NCBI RefSeq assembly: GCF_021568775.1
Contig: NZ_JAKGSG010000008.1
Span: 1-33,231 of the forward strand
DNA from: Antribacter soli
GTDB lineage: Bacteria > Actinomycetota > Actinomycetes > Actinomycetales > Cellulomonadaceae
DNA: 33,231 nucleotides
Direction: 5' to 3'
In this document: positions 15,475-23,026 of the stretch, in pieces
How positions within the stretch are numbered: the stretch's first letter is position 1
How the letters are laid out: the number at the start of each line of letters is the position of its first letter
Notes under the pieces: generated by a model
What the model was told of the DNA's origin: nothing
The model's input: the letters and a program-made list of their open reading frames with translations, nothing else
Databases searched by the model: none
Position numbers and translations under genes: made by a program

Positions 15475-16875
15475 TCAGCCGCAGACACCCTCGAGGAGCA
15501 CTTCAGGGCTCGGGCTCGCCGCGGGGGCTGCCGGCGCCACGGTCTCGGTCGTGCCCGTGGCCGCCCCACCACCCGTGGCCGCCCCACCACCCGTGGCGGC
15601 CTCACCACCCGTAGCGGCCTCGCCGCCCGTGCCGGCGTCCGGCGTCGTGCCCACCGCACCCCCGCCGGACGGGTCGAGGCTCGCCGACGGTGTCGGCACC
15701 GGGGCCTCGTGACCCGGGGGCGGGGTGTCGGACGCGATGCGTTCCCAGACCTCGTCGGCGGACGGCGCCCACACCACCCGAGCCGTGGGGTTCTTGGGGT
15801 CGGGGAGGAGCTCCAGCTCCGTCATGACGACGTCGGCCGTCTTCATGTTGCGCAGGCTCCACGCGAGGCCCACCATCGCGCCCGGGTCGGCGAGCGTCGG
15901 GTCGGCGCTGAGCGAGCTCAGCGCGGCCTCGACCAGGCCGTACGCCTTGGCCGGGTCGGCCAGTGTCTGCGCGGAGAGGATCTGGCGCATCGCCGCGTTC
16001 ATGAAGGCCTGCTGGCGCGTGATGCGGGTCAGGTCGCTGCCCTGCTCGAGCCCCATGCCCTTGCCGTGGCGGGCACGCAGGAAGCCGATCGCCTCGTTCC
16101 CGGTGAGCACGTGCTCGCCCGCGGGCAGGTTGAGGTTCCCGTAGTCCCGGTCCTCGATGACCGCCTCGGGGAAGCACATCTTCACGCCGCCGATCGCGTC
16201 CACCACGCCGATCACGCCGTTCATCTTGACCACGGCGTGGTTCGTGATGTTCACGCCGGTGAGGTCGTGCACCGCGGTGATGGTGCAGGCCGCGGCGTAG
16301 GTGAGGTCCTGCTCGTTACCGCCGCCGATGGAGAACGCCTCGTTGAACATCGTGTAGTCCCGCGGCCGGGACATCGAGCCGTCCGGCAGGTTGCAGGCGG
16401 GCAGGTCCACCATCGAGTCGCGCGGGAGGGACACGATCTCGATCCAGCGGCGGTCCGCCGAGATGTGCACGAGCATCGTCGTGTCCGAGCGCATGCCGTC
16501 GGCCTCGCCGGCGAGCGCCGCGTTGGCCTCGTCACGCAGGTCGGTCCCCATGACGAGGATGTTGACCGGCATGTCCTTGAACGGGTCCGACGGGTCCTTC
16601 GGCGTCATGTCCGCCTGGCCGATGACCAGACCGGACACGTCCTGGACGTCGATCTTGGACAGCAGGCCGTAGTAGGCGGTCGCGGTCGCGGTACCGGAGA
16701 GCACGAGCACGCCGACGAGCGACATCGCCACGGTCCGGGCCACCAGGAGCGGCCGCCACGTGCGCACGTGACGCGGCTGGCGGACGAAGGTGCTCGCGTG
16801 GCGCGGGACCGTCCGCCCCGCCTCGGCGGCGTCGGACCGGCGCCCCCGGATGACGGCATGGAACTCACTCGACAC
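15475..16875 (-). CDS. LytR-CpsA-Psr (LCP) family cell-wall polymer ligase (paralogue)
   Basis: A 466-residue paralogue of the neighbouring gene: transmembrane helix VAMSLVGVLVLSGTATATAYYG, then NILVMGTDLRDE, SDTTMLVHISADRRWIEIVS, LPRDSMVDLP, YTMFNEAFSIGGGN and LRARHGKGMGLEQGSDLTRITRQQ. Upstream in-frame codons reach 16980, but GTG 16875 lies exactly 7 nt after a consensus TATGCT box, so I place the start there. The tail contains four GGxAAT hexapeptides from an 18-bp tandem repeat (15557-15628) and ends EGVCG, again with a near-terminal cysteine. The acceptor polymer is unknown. Confidence 0.92.
   Translation of the reverse strand: MSSEFHAVIRGRRSDAAEAGRTVPRHASTFVRQPRHVRTWRPLLVARTVAMSLVGVLVLSGTATATAYYGLLSKIDVQDVSGLVIGQADMTPKDPSDPFKDMPVNILVMGTDLRDEANAALAGEADGMRSDTTMLVHISADRRWIEIVSLPRDSMVDLPACNLPDGSMSRPRDYTMFNEAFSIGGGNEQDLTYAAACTITAVHDLTGVNITNHAVVKMNGVIGVVDAIGGVKMCFPEAVIEDRDYGNLNLPAGEHVLTGNEAIGFLRARHGKGMGLEQGSDLTRITRQQAFMNAAMRQILSAQTLADPAKAYGLVEAALSSLSADPTLADPGAMVGLAWSLRNMKTADVVMTELELLPDPKNPTARVVWAPSADEVWERIASDTPPPGHEAPVPTPSASLDPSGGGAVGTTPDAGTGGEAATGGEAATGGGAATGGGAATGTTETVAPAAPAASPSPEVLLEGVCG
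15557..15628. repeat. 18-bp tandem repeat, four units, in an LCP gene
   Basis: Units 15557-15574, 15575-15592, 15593-15610 and 15611-15628 follow the pattern GT(G/A)GC(C/G)GCC(C/T)C(A/G)CC(A/G)CCC. The first two are identical. They encode (GGEAAT)2(GGGAAT)2 in the disordered tail on the minus strand. Confidence 0.85.
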
Positions 16876-16882
16876 GAAGGGG

Positions 16883-16888
16883 AGCATA
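16883..16888 (-). promoter_or_regulatory. -10 box of the upstream LCP gene (leaderless)
   Basis: TATGCT on the minus strand, 7 nt before GTG 16875. It is the closest match to TATAAT-type actinobacterial boxes in the window and decides the start of the gene. Confidence 0.7.
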
Positions 16889-16961
16889 GGCCAGTCGTAT
16901 GTCAGCCCGTGCGGTGAGGATCGTCGTCGCCGACTTTCTCCCCGGCCCTTCACCGTGGGAG

Positions 16962-17007
16962 CACGACTTCGGCGCGACACGCCGGAGCGTGTCGCGCCGA
17001 GGTCGTG
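16962..17007 (-). terminator. Strong hairpin terminator after the GDPD gene
   Basis: Positions 16962-16982 and 16987-17007 form a 21-bp stem with a single T-G wobble; the inner 14 bp (TCGGCGCGACACGC) are perfect. The loop is CGGA. It begins 18 nt beyond the stop at 17026. No T run follows. Confidence 0.85.
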
Positions 17008-17025
17008 GACCCGGAGGCGTGGGTG

Positions 17026-19284
17026 TCAGCGCGACGCGACCGCCGCATCGCCGAGGTCGGGGTTGTCCGTGAAGAAGCCGTCCATCCCGGCCTCCAGGAA
17101 CACCTGGATCTCCCGCTCGAGGTCCCCGACGGCGTTCGGGTCGGCCGAGGAGCGGAGGTCGACGGGCAGGAACTGGTTCTCGCGACGGAACGTCCAGCCG
17201 TGCACCTCGAGGCCCACCGCGTGAGCGTTCGCGATCACGGCCGACGGCGTGCCGAGCGTGCCGTCCGCGGCGCGCGGGATGAGCACGCTCTTCTCGGTGC
17301 CGATGCCGTCGGCGTACGTCGCGATCTGCTGCAGCCCGGCCGGGGTGACCAGGTCGGCGTAGGTGCGCGGGTCGCCGGCGGCACGCAGGTCGTACGGGGC
17401 GCCGCTGCTGCTGACGAGCTGGGCGAGCGGCACGTCCGTCATGCCGTTCAGCTCGACGAGGTTGCCCACCTCGAAGGACTGCACGATCACCGGCGCGTCG
17501 GCCCGGTCGAACCCGTTCGCCCGGAGGGCCGCCACGAGCGGCTCCTCGAGCGACAGCCCGATCGAGTCGAAGTACGAGGGGTGCTTCGTCTCGGGATAGA
17601 CGCCGACGGGCGCACCGTCGCAGGTGCGCGAGCGGCGGGCCAGGTCGAGGACCTCGTCGAGCGTCGGCACCTGGTAGAGCCCGTCGAACGCGGTGTTGGC
17701 CGGACGGGTGCCGGGGATGCGCTCCTTCGCGCGCAGGGTGCGGAGCTCGGCGAGCGTGAAGTCCTCGGTGAACCAGCCGGTGAGGCTGGTCCCGTCGATG
17801 ACCTTGGTCGTGCGGCGGGCCGAAAACTCGGGGCGGCTCGCGACGTTCGTGGTGCCGCCGATCTCGTTCTCGTGCCGGGCGACCAGCACGCCGTCCTTCG
17901 TGGACACCACGTCGGGCTCGATGTAGTCGGCGCACTGCAGGATCGCCGTCTCGTACGACGCGATCGTGTGCTCGGGCCGGTAGCCGCTGGCGCCGCGGTG
18001 GCCGACGACGGTCACACCGTCGTCAGTGGTCCGGACCCGGCGCAGGTCGACGATCGCCATCTCCGTGTCGTCCGGGGTGCCGGTCACCCGCGCGTCGTTG
18101 CCCGGATAGTTGTTGTCGTTCCCGATGAGGAGGCGGCCGTCACGGAGCTGGAGCACCGTCTCGAAGGACTGCACCGGCAGCGCGAAGGTCTCGCCGAGGC
18201 CGTAACCCTCGCCGGAGTCGATGCCGGCGGGGTTGGCGATGCGCAGCGCGTCGAGCACGAGCTCCTTCGTGACGTAGCCGTCCTGGTCGGCGCGGTCGAG
18301 GTCGATGCGGTAGACGCGCTTGATCACCGCGGCCTCGCCCTCCCAGTCGTCGCGCTCGACGAGGAGCATCTGGTGGTGGCCCACCGTGAAGGCGTCGCCG
18401 ATGACGTCGGCGGGGAGGTCCGTCTGGTACGCCCAGCGCGTGCCGGTGTACTCGCCGCTGCGGAGGTCGAACTCGTAGACCCACCGACGGCGCCCGTCAG
18501 TGTCGTTCGCGAGCGCGCCCTCGACCACCGGGTAGAGGTAGCGGCCGTCCGTGCTCAGGGACATCGCCTCGAAGCCGCGGCTCGAGCCCACGAGCGGCGT
18601 CTCGCCCGGCTGCAGGTACGGGTTCGCGGGCGACTTGCCGTCGGGGAACGGCACCGGCGCCTCGAGCAGGGTGCCGTCGGCGGAGAAGTGCAGGAGGAAG
18701 GGACCGAACTCCTCGCCGACCCAGAGCGTGCCGTCCTTGGCTCGCACCACGGACTCGATGTCGAAGTCGGCGCCGGTGAGGAACCGCTCCGCGGTGCCGC
18801 CGTTGACGATCGGGAAGTCGATCACGTGGTTCGCGTCGTTGTACTGGACGAGGTCGAGCACCTCGATCTCGCCCGAGCCGCCGCGGGCGGTCTCCCACTG
18901 CGGGCGCACCAGGTAGTTGCGCAGCAGGAAGTCGGCCGAGTTGCCCTTCGCGCCGAAGCCGTTGTCGGGCTGGGCCCAGAACGTCCCGTCGCCGTTGTCG
19001 ATCATGGCGCTGAAGCCCGGGATCACCTGGCCGTCCCAGGGTCCTTGACGCCCGTTGGCCGGCGAGGCGGCGGCGCCCGACGCCGGGCCTTCGGCGAGGT
19101 GGTCCGCCGACAGCGTCGCCCGCCCGACGAGCGTGGGCTCGAGGTGCACGGCACCCGGGCCGGACCCGGCCCCGTGCGACGGCGCGACGACGGCGGCCGC
19201 CGTCGGACCGACCGTGGGAAGAAGCAGGGCTGCCGCCGCGGCGAAGGCTGCGGCGCGTGGCAGGGCACGCGTGATCGTCCTCAT
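17026..19284 (-). CDS. Secreted phytase-like esterase / glycerophosphodiester phosphodiesterase fusion
   Basis: A 752-residue exported protein. Residues 1-33 are a signal peptide (AAAFAAAAALLLPTVGPTAAA). Residues ~70-420 match the 'esterase-like activity of phytase' beta-propeller family (FSAMIDNGDGTFWAQPDNGFG, LLIGNDNNYPGNDAR). From 427 to the end is a GDPD TIM barrel: HRGASGYRPEHT with H429, R430 and E438, metal ligands E456 and D458 (EPDV), catalytic H471 (ARHE), and the terminal GFFTDNPDLG. GDPD enzymes cleave glycerophosphodiesters, giving glycerol-3-phosphate, so phosphate or teichoic-acid scavenging is a sensible inference. A weak TTGGCT box lies 7 nt before the ATG; the gene ends in a strong terminator. 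A phosphate-regulation site was not recognised. Confidence 0.92.
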   Translation of the reverse strand: MRTITRALPRAAAFAAAAALLLPTVGPTAAAVVAPSHGAGSGPGAVHLEPTLVGRATLSADHLAEGPASGAAASPANGRQGPWDGQVIPGFSAMIDNGDGTFWAQPDNGFGAKGNSADFLLRNYLVRPQWETARGGSGEIEVLDLVQYNDANHVIDFPIVNGGTAERFLTGADFDIESVVRAKDGTLWVGEEFGPFLLHFSADGTLLEAPVPFPDGKSPANPYLQPGETPLVGSSRGFEAMSLSTDGRYLYPVVEGALANDTDGRRRWVYEFDLRSGEYTGTRWAYQTDLPADVIGDAFTVGHHQMLLVERDDWEGEAAVIKRVYRIDLDRADQDGYVTKELVLDALRIANPAGIDSGEGYGLGETFALPVQSFETVLQLRDGRLLIGNDNNYPGNDARVTGTPDDTEMAIVDLRRVRTTDDGVTVVGHRGASGYRPEHTIASYETAILQCADYIEPDVVSTKDGVLVARHENEIGGTTNVASRPEFSARRTTKVIDGTSLTGWFTEDFTLAELRTLRAKERIPGTRPANTAFDGLYQVPTLDEVLDLARRSRTCDGAPVGVYPETKHPSYFDSIGLSLEEPLVAALRANGFDRADAPVIVQSFEVGNLVELNGMTDVPLAQLVSSSGAPYDLRAAGDPRTYADLVTPAGLQQIATYADGIGTEKSVLIPRAADGTLGTPSAVIANAHAVGLEVHGWTFRRENQFLPVDLRSSADPNAVGDLEREIQVFLEAGMDGFFTDNPDLGDAAVASR

Positions 19285-19357
19285 GACCGTGAGCCAAACC
19301 GGACGTACCGAACTCCAGGTGACGCCCGGCGGAAACCCAGGTGAACTTCGGTGCGCG

Positions 19358-20602
19358 TCAGATCGGCAGGTGCCAGCCGCCCTTGCGGAACGCGGGCGTC
19401 GCGACCGCCAGCACCACGACGGCGAGCAGCACGGCCACCAGCATGACCGACGCCATCGCCACGGAGCCGCCGCCCAGGAAGCCCGCGAGCGGGCTCACGA
19501 CGCCCGCCACGAGCGACTGGATGGCGCCGATCATGGCGGCGGCCGTCCCGGCGATCTGGCCGTGGCGCGTCAGGGCGAGGGCCGACGCGTTGGCAGGGAT
19601 GAGGCCCTGGAACGCGAGGACCGCCCACAGCACCACCAGCAGACCGGCGAGCCCGCCCGCGCCCGTGATGGTGACGACCAGGAGGACGGCCGTGATCACG
19701 GCCTGCGCCACGATCCCGAGCCGCAGCAGCCTGATCGGCGCGACGCGGCGGACGAGAGCGGCGTTGACCTGCGCCGACAGCACGAGCCCGAGCCCGTTCA
19801 CGCCGAACAGGAGGGCGAACTGCCCCTGCGACAGGCCGTACTCCTGCTGGAACACGACCGGCGAGCTGACGACGTAGCTCATGAGGACGCCGAAGCCGAG
19901 GCCCGGCACGACCGACAGGGCCACGAAGTGGCGGTCGCGCAGGAGCGTGCGGTAGCCGCCGAGCGCCCCGGCGACGCCACCGGTGATGCGCTGCTCGGGC
20001 GCGTGCGTCTCGGGCATGAACCGCAGCACCACGAGGGCGAGCACGGCGCCCATGCCCGCGAGCAGGACGAAGACCCAGCGCCACGAGGCGTGCGCGAGCA
20101 CGAACGTGCCGAGGGTCGGCGCGAACATCGGCGCCACGCCGATGACGAGCATCAGCCGGGACAGGATGCGGGCGGCCTCGGCGCCGACGAAGCGGTCGCG
20201 CACCACCGCCACGGACGCGATGGCGGCGGCCGAGTTGAAGAAGCCCTGCAGCAGGCGCAGCGCGATGAGCAGCGGCATGTCCGTCACGACCGCGCAGAGC
20301 AGGGACGTGACGACGTGCAGGGCGAGGCCCACGAGCAGCGGCGCGCGCCGCCCGAACCGGTCGGACAGGGGGCCGATCACGAGCTGCCCCACCGCACCGC
20401 CGACGAGCATGCAGGACACCGTGACCTGCGCCATCGCGGCGGTCGAGCCGAGGTCCTCGGCGACCTGCGGCAGCGCCGGCAGGTACATGTCCACCGTGAA
20501 CGCGGGCAGCGCGGAGAGCGCGCCGAGCATGAGGACCCAGCGCAGGACGGAACGAGAGCGCGCAGGCGCGGGCGCGGCGGGCGCGAGGGTGGCGGTGGAC
20601 AT
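19358..20602 (-). CDS. Bcr/CflA-type MFS multidrug efflux transporter
   Basis: A 414-residue DHA1-family H+ antiporter with 12 predicted helices. Helix 1 ends TVDMYLPALPQVAEDL, the Bcr/CflA signature, and the helix 2-3 loop carries motif A (GPLSDRFGRRAPLL). The group exports bicyclomycin, chloramphenicol, sulfonamides or small metabolites such as cysteine; the substrate here is unknown. ATG 20602 is 7 nt from a TAGACT box, and that box overlaps the palindrome TATCGA-A-TCGATA, so a repressor probably controls it. No regulator gene is adjacent. It is divergent from the SRAP gene. Confidence 0.92.
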   Translation of the reverse strand: MSTATLAPAAPAPARSRSVLRWVLMLGALSALPAFTVDMYLPALPQVAEDLGSTAAMAQVTVSCMLVGGAVGQLVIGPLSDRFGRRAPLLVGLALHVVTSLLCAVVTDMPLLIALRLLQGFFNSAAAIASVAVVRDRFVGAEAARILSRLMLVIGVAPMFAPTLGTFVLAHASWRWVFVLLAGMGAVLALVVLRFMPETHAPEQRITGGVAGALGGYRTLLRDRHFVALSVVPGLGFGVLMSYVVSSPVVFQQEYGLSQGQFALLFGVNGLGLVLSAQVNAALVRRVAPIRLLRLGIVAQAVITAVLLVVTITGAGGLAGLLVVLWAVLAFQGLIPANASALALTRHGQIAGTAAAMIGAIQSLVAGVVSPLAGFLGGGSVAMASVMLVAVLLAVVVLAVATPAFRKGGWHLPI

Positions 20603-20609
20603 GGCGGGA

Positions 20610-20626
20610 AGTCTATCGAATCGATA
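20610..20626 (-). promoter_or_regulatory. -10 box and overlapping palindromic operator of the MFS gene
   Basis: TAGACT (20615-20610, minus strand) is the -10 box. TATCGA (20614-20619), A, TCGATA (20621-20626) is a perfect 6-bp dyad overlapping it by two bases. AT-rich palindromes of this kind are typical binding sites of TetR or MarR repressors. Confidence 0.6.
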
Positions 20627-20732
20627 CGACCGGGCGCAGCCCCTTTTGACGAACGTCACCCTGGCACGCTCGTCTCGCCGCGGCCTGACCCTCGGCCACA
20701 TCACTGTCGGTGGCTCGGGGCATGCTGGAGGC

Positions 20733-21503
20733 ATGTGCGGACGCTTCGCCTCCTTCCGGGACGCCCAGGACCTCGCCGACGAGCTCGCCGTCGCCGAGAT
20801 CGCCGACGACGCACGGCTGCTGCCGCCGTCGTGGAACGTCGCCCCCACCGATCCCGTGCGGATCGTCGTCGAGCGACCCGACCGCGCCACCGGCGTCGTG
20901 ACCCGGTCGCTGCGGGTCGCGCGCTGGGGCCTGGTCCCGTCGTGGTCGAAGGACCCGTCCGCGGGCGCGCCGATGTTCAACGCCCGCGCCGAGTCGCTCC
21001 AGGACAAGCCGGCCTTCGCCAAGCCGTTCGCGGCACGGCGCTGCATCGTGCCGGCCGAGGGCTACTTCGAGTGGCGCAAGCTGGCCGACGGCGGCGGGTC
21101 GGCTTCCGGCGGCTCCCGCGTCCCCAAGCAGGCGTACTGGATCACCCCCGCCGACGGCGGCGTCACCGCACTGGCCGGGCTGTACGAGTTCTGGCGGGAC
21201 CCGTCGCGCCCTGACGACGACCCCGCGCGCTGGGTGGTGTCGACGACCGTGGTGACCACTGCGGCGTCGGGCACCCTCGCCGCGATCCACGACCGCGTGC
21301 CTCTGGTGCTGCCGCCCGACGCCTGGGACGCGTGGCTCTCCCCCGGCGTCGGAGCCGACGAGGCCGCCGGCCTGCTGCGCACGCCGGGCGTCACCCTGCA
21401 CGCGCTGCCGGTCGGCGACGCGGTGGGCTCGGTCCGCAACAACGACGCGTCCCTCATCGAAGAGGACCCGGCCCCGAGAGACCCGGACCCGGTGTTGGCA
21501 TGA
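20733..21503 (+). CDS. SRAP domain protein (HMCES/YedK family)
   Basis: The SRAP protein crosslinks to abasic sites in single-stranded DNA and protects them. The catalytic cysteine must be residue 2, exposed after Met removal, and MCGRF fixes the start at 20733. The other active-site residues are present: N83 (MFNARAES), E109 (PAEGYFEW) and H186 (IHDRVP). The 256 residues include a ~20-residue glycine/serine-rich loop (118-130) not needed for the fold. GGAGG lies only 1 nt before the ATG, too close to act as a ribosome site, while CATGCT 6 nt upstream resembles a -10 box, so the mRNA may be leaderless. No SOS box was seen. Confidence 0.94.
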   Translation: MCGRFASFRDAQDLADELAVAEIADDARLLPPSWNVAPTDPVRIVVERPDRATGVVTRSLRVARWGLVPSWSKDPSAGAPMFNARAESLQDKPAFAKPFAARRCIVPAEGYFEWRKLADGGGSASGGSRVPKQAYWITPADGGVTALAGLYEFWRDPSRPDDDPARWVVSTTVVTTAASGTLAAIHDRVPLVLPPDAWDAWLSPGVGADEAAGLLRTPGVTLHALPVGDAVGSVRNNDASLIEEDPAPRDPDPVLA

Positions 21504-21571
21504 GATAGCGTTTGTTGGATCTACGCAACAGTTGAGATGCGTTGACGCGGCACCTATATCAGACTTTGGCC

Positions 21572-22044
21572 ATGACGATTACGACCGGCCCCGAAGCCAC
21601 CCGCCCCGCCGGATACGCCGCGTTCCTCGACGAGCTGAAGCGGCGGGTGCGCACCGCTCAGTTCCGCGCGGCCCGTTCCGCCAACACCGAGATGCTGCGC
21701 CTGTACTGGTCCGTGGGGAAGGACATCCTGGACCGGCAGTAGCAGCAGGGGTGGGGCGCGAAGGTCGTCGACCAGCTCTCCAACGACCTGCGCCGCGAGT
21801 TCTCCGGTCAGCGAGGCTGGTCGAGCAGGCCCTCATGGACCGCATCCAGGACACGCTCCTCGAGTTCGGACGCGGCATGGCCTTCGTGGGGCGGCAGGTG
21901 CGCCTCGACGTCGGCGGAGACGAGTTCTTCCTCGATCTCCTGCTCTTCCACGTGCGGCAGCTCCGGTACGTCGTCGTGGAGCTCAAGGTCGGCAAGCTCG
22001 AACCCGCGCACATGGGTCAGATCGGCACGTACGTCAGCCTGTGA
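21572..22044 (+). pseudogene. Dead DUF1016/PDDEXK (YhcG-type) nuclease gene
   Basis: The N-terminal part encodes the DUF1016 N-domain start (AAFLDELKRRVRTAQ, EMLRLYWSVGKDILDRQ). It is broken by TAG at 21740, where relatives read Gln-Gln, so CAG to TAG is the likely change. The frame then continues QQGWGAKVVDQLSNDLRREFSG. Near 21805-21817 it jumps, in another frame, to LVEQALMDRIQDTLLEFGRGMAFVGRQ and the PDDEXK core DEFFLDLLLFH...VVVELKVG. The middle ~120-150 residues are therefore deleted, and the protein stops at YVSL, short of the family end. YhcG-like proteins are putative restriction/defence or transposon-linked nucleases. Region 21504-21560 is less GC-rich and holds the dyad TGTTG-N8-CAACA, perhaps its old operator. 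Confidence 0.88.
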
Positions 22045-22048
22045 CACC

Positions 22049-22054
22049 TAGGCT
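22049..22054 (+). promoter_or_regulatory. -10 box of the crotonase gene (leaderless)
   Basis: TAGGCT, 6 nt before GTG 22061; no ribosome binding site. It lies directly after the nuclease remnant. Confidence 0.65.
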
Positions 22055-22060
22055 GAGCCC

Positions 22061-22825
22061 GTGAGCGTCCTCGTCACCATCGCCGACGACATTGCCGACG
22101 TCCGGCTCGACCGCCCCGACAAGCTCAACGCGCTCTCGATCGACACGATCCGGGAGCTGGCCGTCACGGCGCACCGGCTCCGGCGGCACGCGGGTCTGCG
22201 AGCCGTGGTGATCTCCGGCAACGGACGGGCCTTCTGCGCCGGCATGGACCTCGGCGCCGCCGCCCGCGACCCGAAGGGGGCTCTGCTCGCCTTCCTGCCG
22301 ACGTGGCGCGGCACCAACCCGTTCCAGGAGGCGGTGTGGGCGTGGCGACGCCTGCCCGTCCCCGTGATCGCGGCCCTGCACGGACCGGTCTTCGGCGCGG
22401 GCCTGCAGCTCGCGCTCGGCGCTGACCTACGCGTCACGGCCCCGGATGCGCGCTGGTGCGTCGCCGAGACGTCGCGCGGCCTCGTGCCCGACATGACCGG
22501 CATCCGCACGCTGTCCCAGCTCGTCGGCATCGAGACCGCGAAGCGCCTCACGTTCACCGCGGAGGAGTTCTCTGGCCAGCAGGCCGTCGCGCTCGGGCTG
22601 GCCGGTGCGGTGAGCGACACCCCGCTCGAGGACGCCCTCGTGCTCGCCCGCCAGATCGCGGAGCGCCGGCCCGAGGCCGTCGCGGCGGCCAAGCGGCTCT
22701 TCGACTCCCGGTGGTCGGCGGGCAACCTGAGCACGTTCGCCGCCGAGCGGTGGGCACAGTCCCGCCTCCTGCCCGGCGCGATGGCGAGCCTGAGGCGCCT
22801 GCGGGGCAGCCGGACGGCAGAGTAG
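22061..22825 (+). CDS. Crotonase / enoyl-CoA hydratase-isomerase family protein
   Basis: A 254-residue acyl-CoA enzyme. The first oxyanion-hole segment is NGRAFCAGMDL (54-64) and the second HGPVFGAGLQLALGADL (107-123). In rat enoyl-CoA hydratase the catalytic pair is Glu144/Glu164; here the aligned positions are Q116 and E136 (WCVAE). Loss of the first Glu argues against a simple hydratase and for an isomerase or another crotonase reaction. The C-terminal helix region is complete. The gene is monocistronic, with its own leaderless promoter, and converges on the adenylate cyclase with hairpin R2 between them. Confidence 0.88.
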   Translation: MSVLVTIADDIADVRLDRPDKLNALSIDTIRELAVTAHRLRRHAGLRAVVISGNGRAFCAGMDLGAAARDPKGALLAFLPTWRGTNPFQEAVWAWRRLPVPVIAALHGPVFGAGLQLALGADLRVTAPDARWCVAETSRGLVPDMTGIRTLSQLVGIETAKRLTFTAEEFSGQQAVALGLAGAVSDTPLEDALVLARQIAERRPEAVAAAKRLFDSRWSAGNLSTFAAERWAQSRLLPGAMASLRRLRGSRTAE

Positions 22826-22834
22826 CTGGGTTGT

Positions 22835-22903
22835 CCGCTTCGAGAAGGCGATCAGGCATCGCCGACCGACGGGCAACGATGCCGCATCGCCTTCTCGGGG
22901 CGG
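22835..22903. repeat. R2 hairpin element, copy A
   Basis: Arms 22835-22861 and 22877-22903 (27 nt, four mismatches) share the core CGAGAAGGCGAT; the loop is 15 nt. It lies 9 nt after the crotonase stop and 120 bp from the cyclase stop, between convergent genes, so it may act as a bidirectional terminator. It is the most diverged of the three copies. Confidence 0.85.
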
Positions 22904-22953
22904 ATTCGTCAGCCCCCGGCCGAATGACGCGTCAGCCGGTATGAGTTGACCGC

Positions 22954-23026
22954 CTGACCCTGCGGTTCCGCTCCGGGCGGGTGCCTCGTACCTCGGCCCC
23001 CACCCTGCGCTGCACCTCCGGCTCAG
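22954..23026 (-). repeat. R3 73-bp element, single copy at the cyclase 3' end
   Basis: On the minus strand this runs from CTGAGCC to GGGTCAG and matches 33015-33087 at 70 of 73 positions. The TGA inside its first seven bases is the stop codon of the adenylate cyclase gene. It is followed by GCGG, as in the other copies. Confidence 0.9.

Noticed and set aside
14296-16917. Very long open frame on the plus strand (873 codons) opposite the LCP genes
   Set aside because: It is antisense to two clear LCP genes, is composed of Arg/His/Gly/Asp-biased sequence, has no domain and results from high-GC codon structure on the other strand.
17005-19344. Plus-strand open frame of 779 codons
   Set aside because: Mirror frame of the phytase-like/GDPD gene; composition is typical of a shadow and it has no recognisable motif.
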